From the NCBI GenBank assembly GCA_947053655.1, contig CAMRTO010000011.1:1-44587 (forward strand): a stretch of 44,587 bases of DNA, in the 5' to 3' direction. Below are positions 44,546 to 44,587 of the stretch, one piece after another. The position numbers were made by a program, and so were the translations under genes. This stretch comes from an uncultured Clostridia bacterium. GTDB taxonomy: Bacteria > Bacillota > Clostridia > Christensenellales > Borkfalkiaceae. The notes beneath the pieces were generated by a model. The model saw nothing but the letters and a program-made list of their open reading frames with translations, did not search any database and was not told the origin of the DNA. How positions within the stretch are numbered: the stretch's first letter is position 1; the number at the start of each line of letters is the position of its first letter.

Positions 44546-44587
44546 TTTATACGTTTTTCAATCTTACTTGTCCGGAATTTAAGCTAT
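44542..44587 (+). CDS. Possible start of the next gene (cut by the window end)
   Basis: An ATG overlaps the hydrolase stop codon as ATGA and opens a frame of 15 codons (MIYTFFNLTCPEFKL) to the window end. No ribosome-binding site is visible, so it would depend on coupling. Too short to identify. Confidence 0.25.
   Translation, partial: MIYTFFNLTCPEFKL

Overview
The window reads as a housekeeping segment of a low-GC Gram-positive anaerobe of the Clostridia. Four things point there: the order ftsK-rimO-pgsA-cinA-recA-nadE-rny, which is close to the spoIIIE-pgsA-cinA-recA-rny region of Bacillus; a dcw cluster that begins with mraZ-rsmH-ftsL-pbp; spoVG; and a rubrerythrin with NADP-type glutamate dehydrogenase. 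MurE carries the DNPR motif, so the peptidoglycan should contain meso-diaminopimelate. I cannot name the genus from sequence alone. Nothing looks like a prophage, transposon, CRISPR array or known defence island.

Layout. 1-11.2 kb, minus strand: a long operon ftsK-rimO-pgsA-cinA-recA-nadE with overlapping or abutting genes, driven from a good promoter before ftsK, followed by rny with its own promoter and terminator. 11.2-26.4 kb, minus strand: the division and cell-wall cluster mraZ-rsmH-ftsL-pbp-murE-mraY-murD-ftsW-murA-ftsQ, then a separate ftsA-ftsZ unit, then murC, with spoVG inserted on the opposite strand between ftsZ and murC. murF and murG, usually members of this cluster, are absent. 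26.5-27.7 kb: murI (minus) and rpsT (plus). 27.7-29.4 kb: two predicted lipoproteins and tRNA-Arg(CCT). 29.4-31.9 kb: a TetR-controlled ABC transporter operon with a perfect 17-4-17 palindrome over the promoter. 31.9-36 kb: a ProA-like protein that lacks the catalytic cysteine, glutamate dehydrogenase, an amidohydrolase and a TfoX-N protein. 36-38 kb, plus strand: a tRNA-Ser fragment followed by an intact tRNA-Ser(CGA), a small XRE regulator, RidA and DegV. 38-42.2 kb, minus strand: a YihY-type membrane protein, a protein with about 23% cysteine, reverse-type rubrerythrin, a HAD phosphatase and argS. 42.3-44.6 kb, plus strand: ychF, an alpha/beta hydrolase and the first codons of a possible next gene.

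How the genes fit together. Most genes serve wall synthesis and division: UDP-MurNAc-peptide assembly (murA, murC, murD, murE, murI), lipid I (mraY), septal polymerisation (ftsW, pbp) and the divisome (ftsA, ftsZ, ftsQ, ftsL, ftsK). The recA operon also pairs a CinA/PncC-type NMN deamidase with NAD synthetase, which would recycle NMN released by NAD-dependent DNA ligase. The most unusual signals are the cysteine-to-glycine change in the ProA-like enzyme, a septal PBP gene whose strong ribosome-binding site faces an ATT codon rather than ATG/GTG/TTG, a repetitive cysteine-rich small protein, a duplicated tRNA-Ser 5' fragment, and a large inverted repeat across the gdhA promoter.
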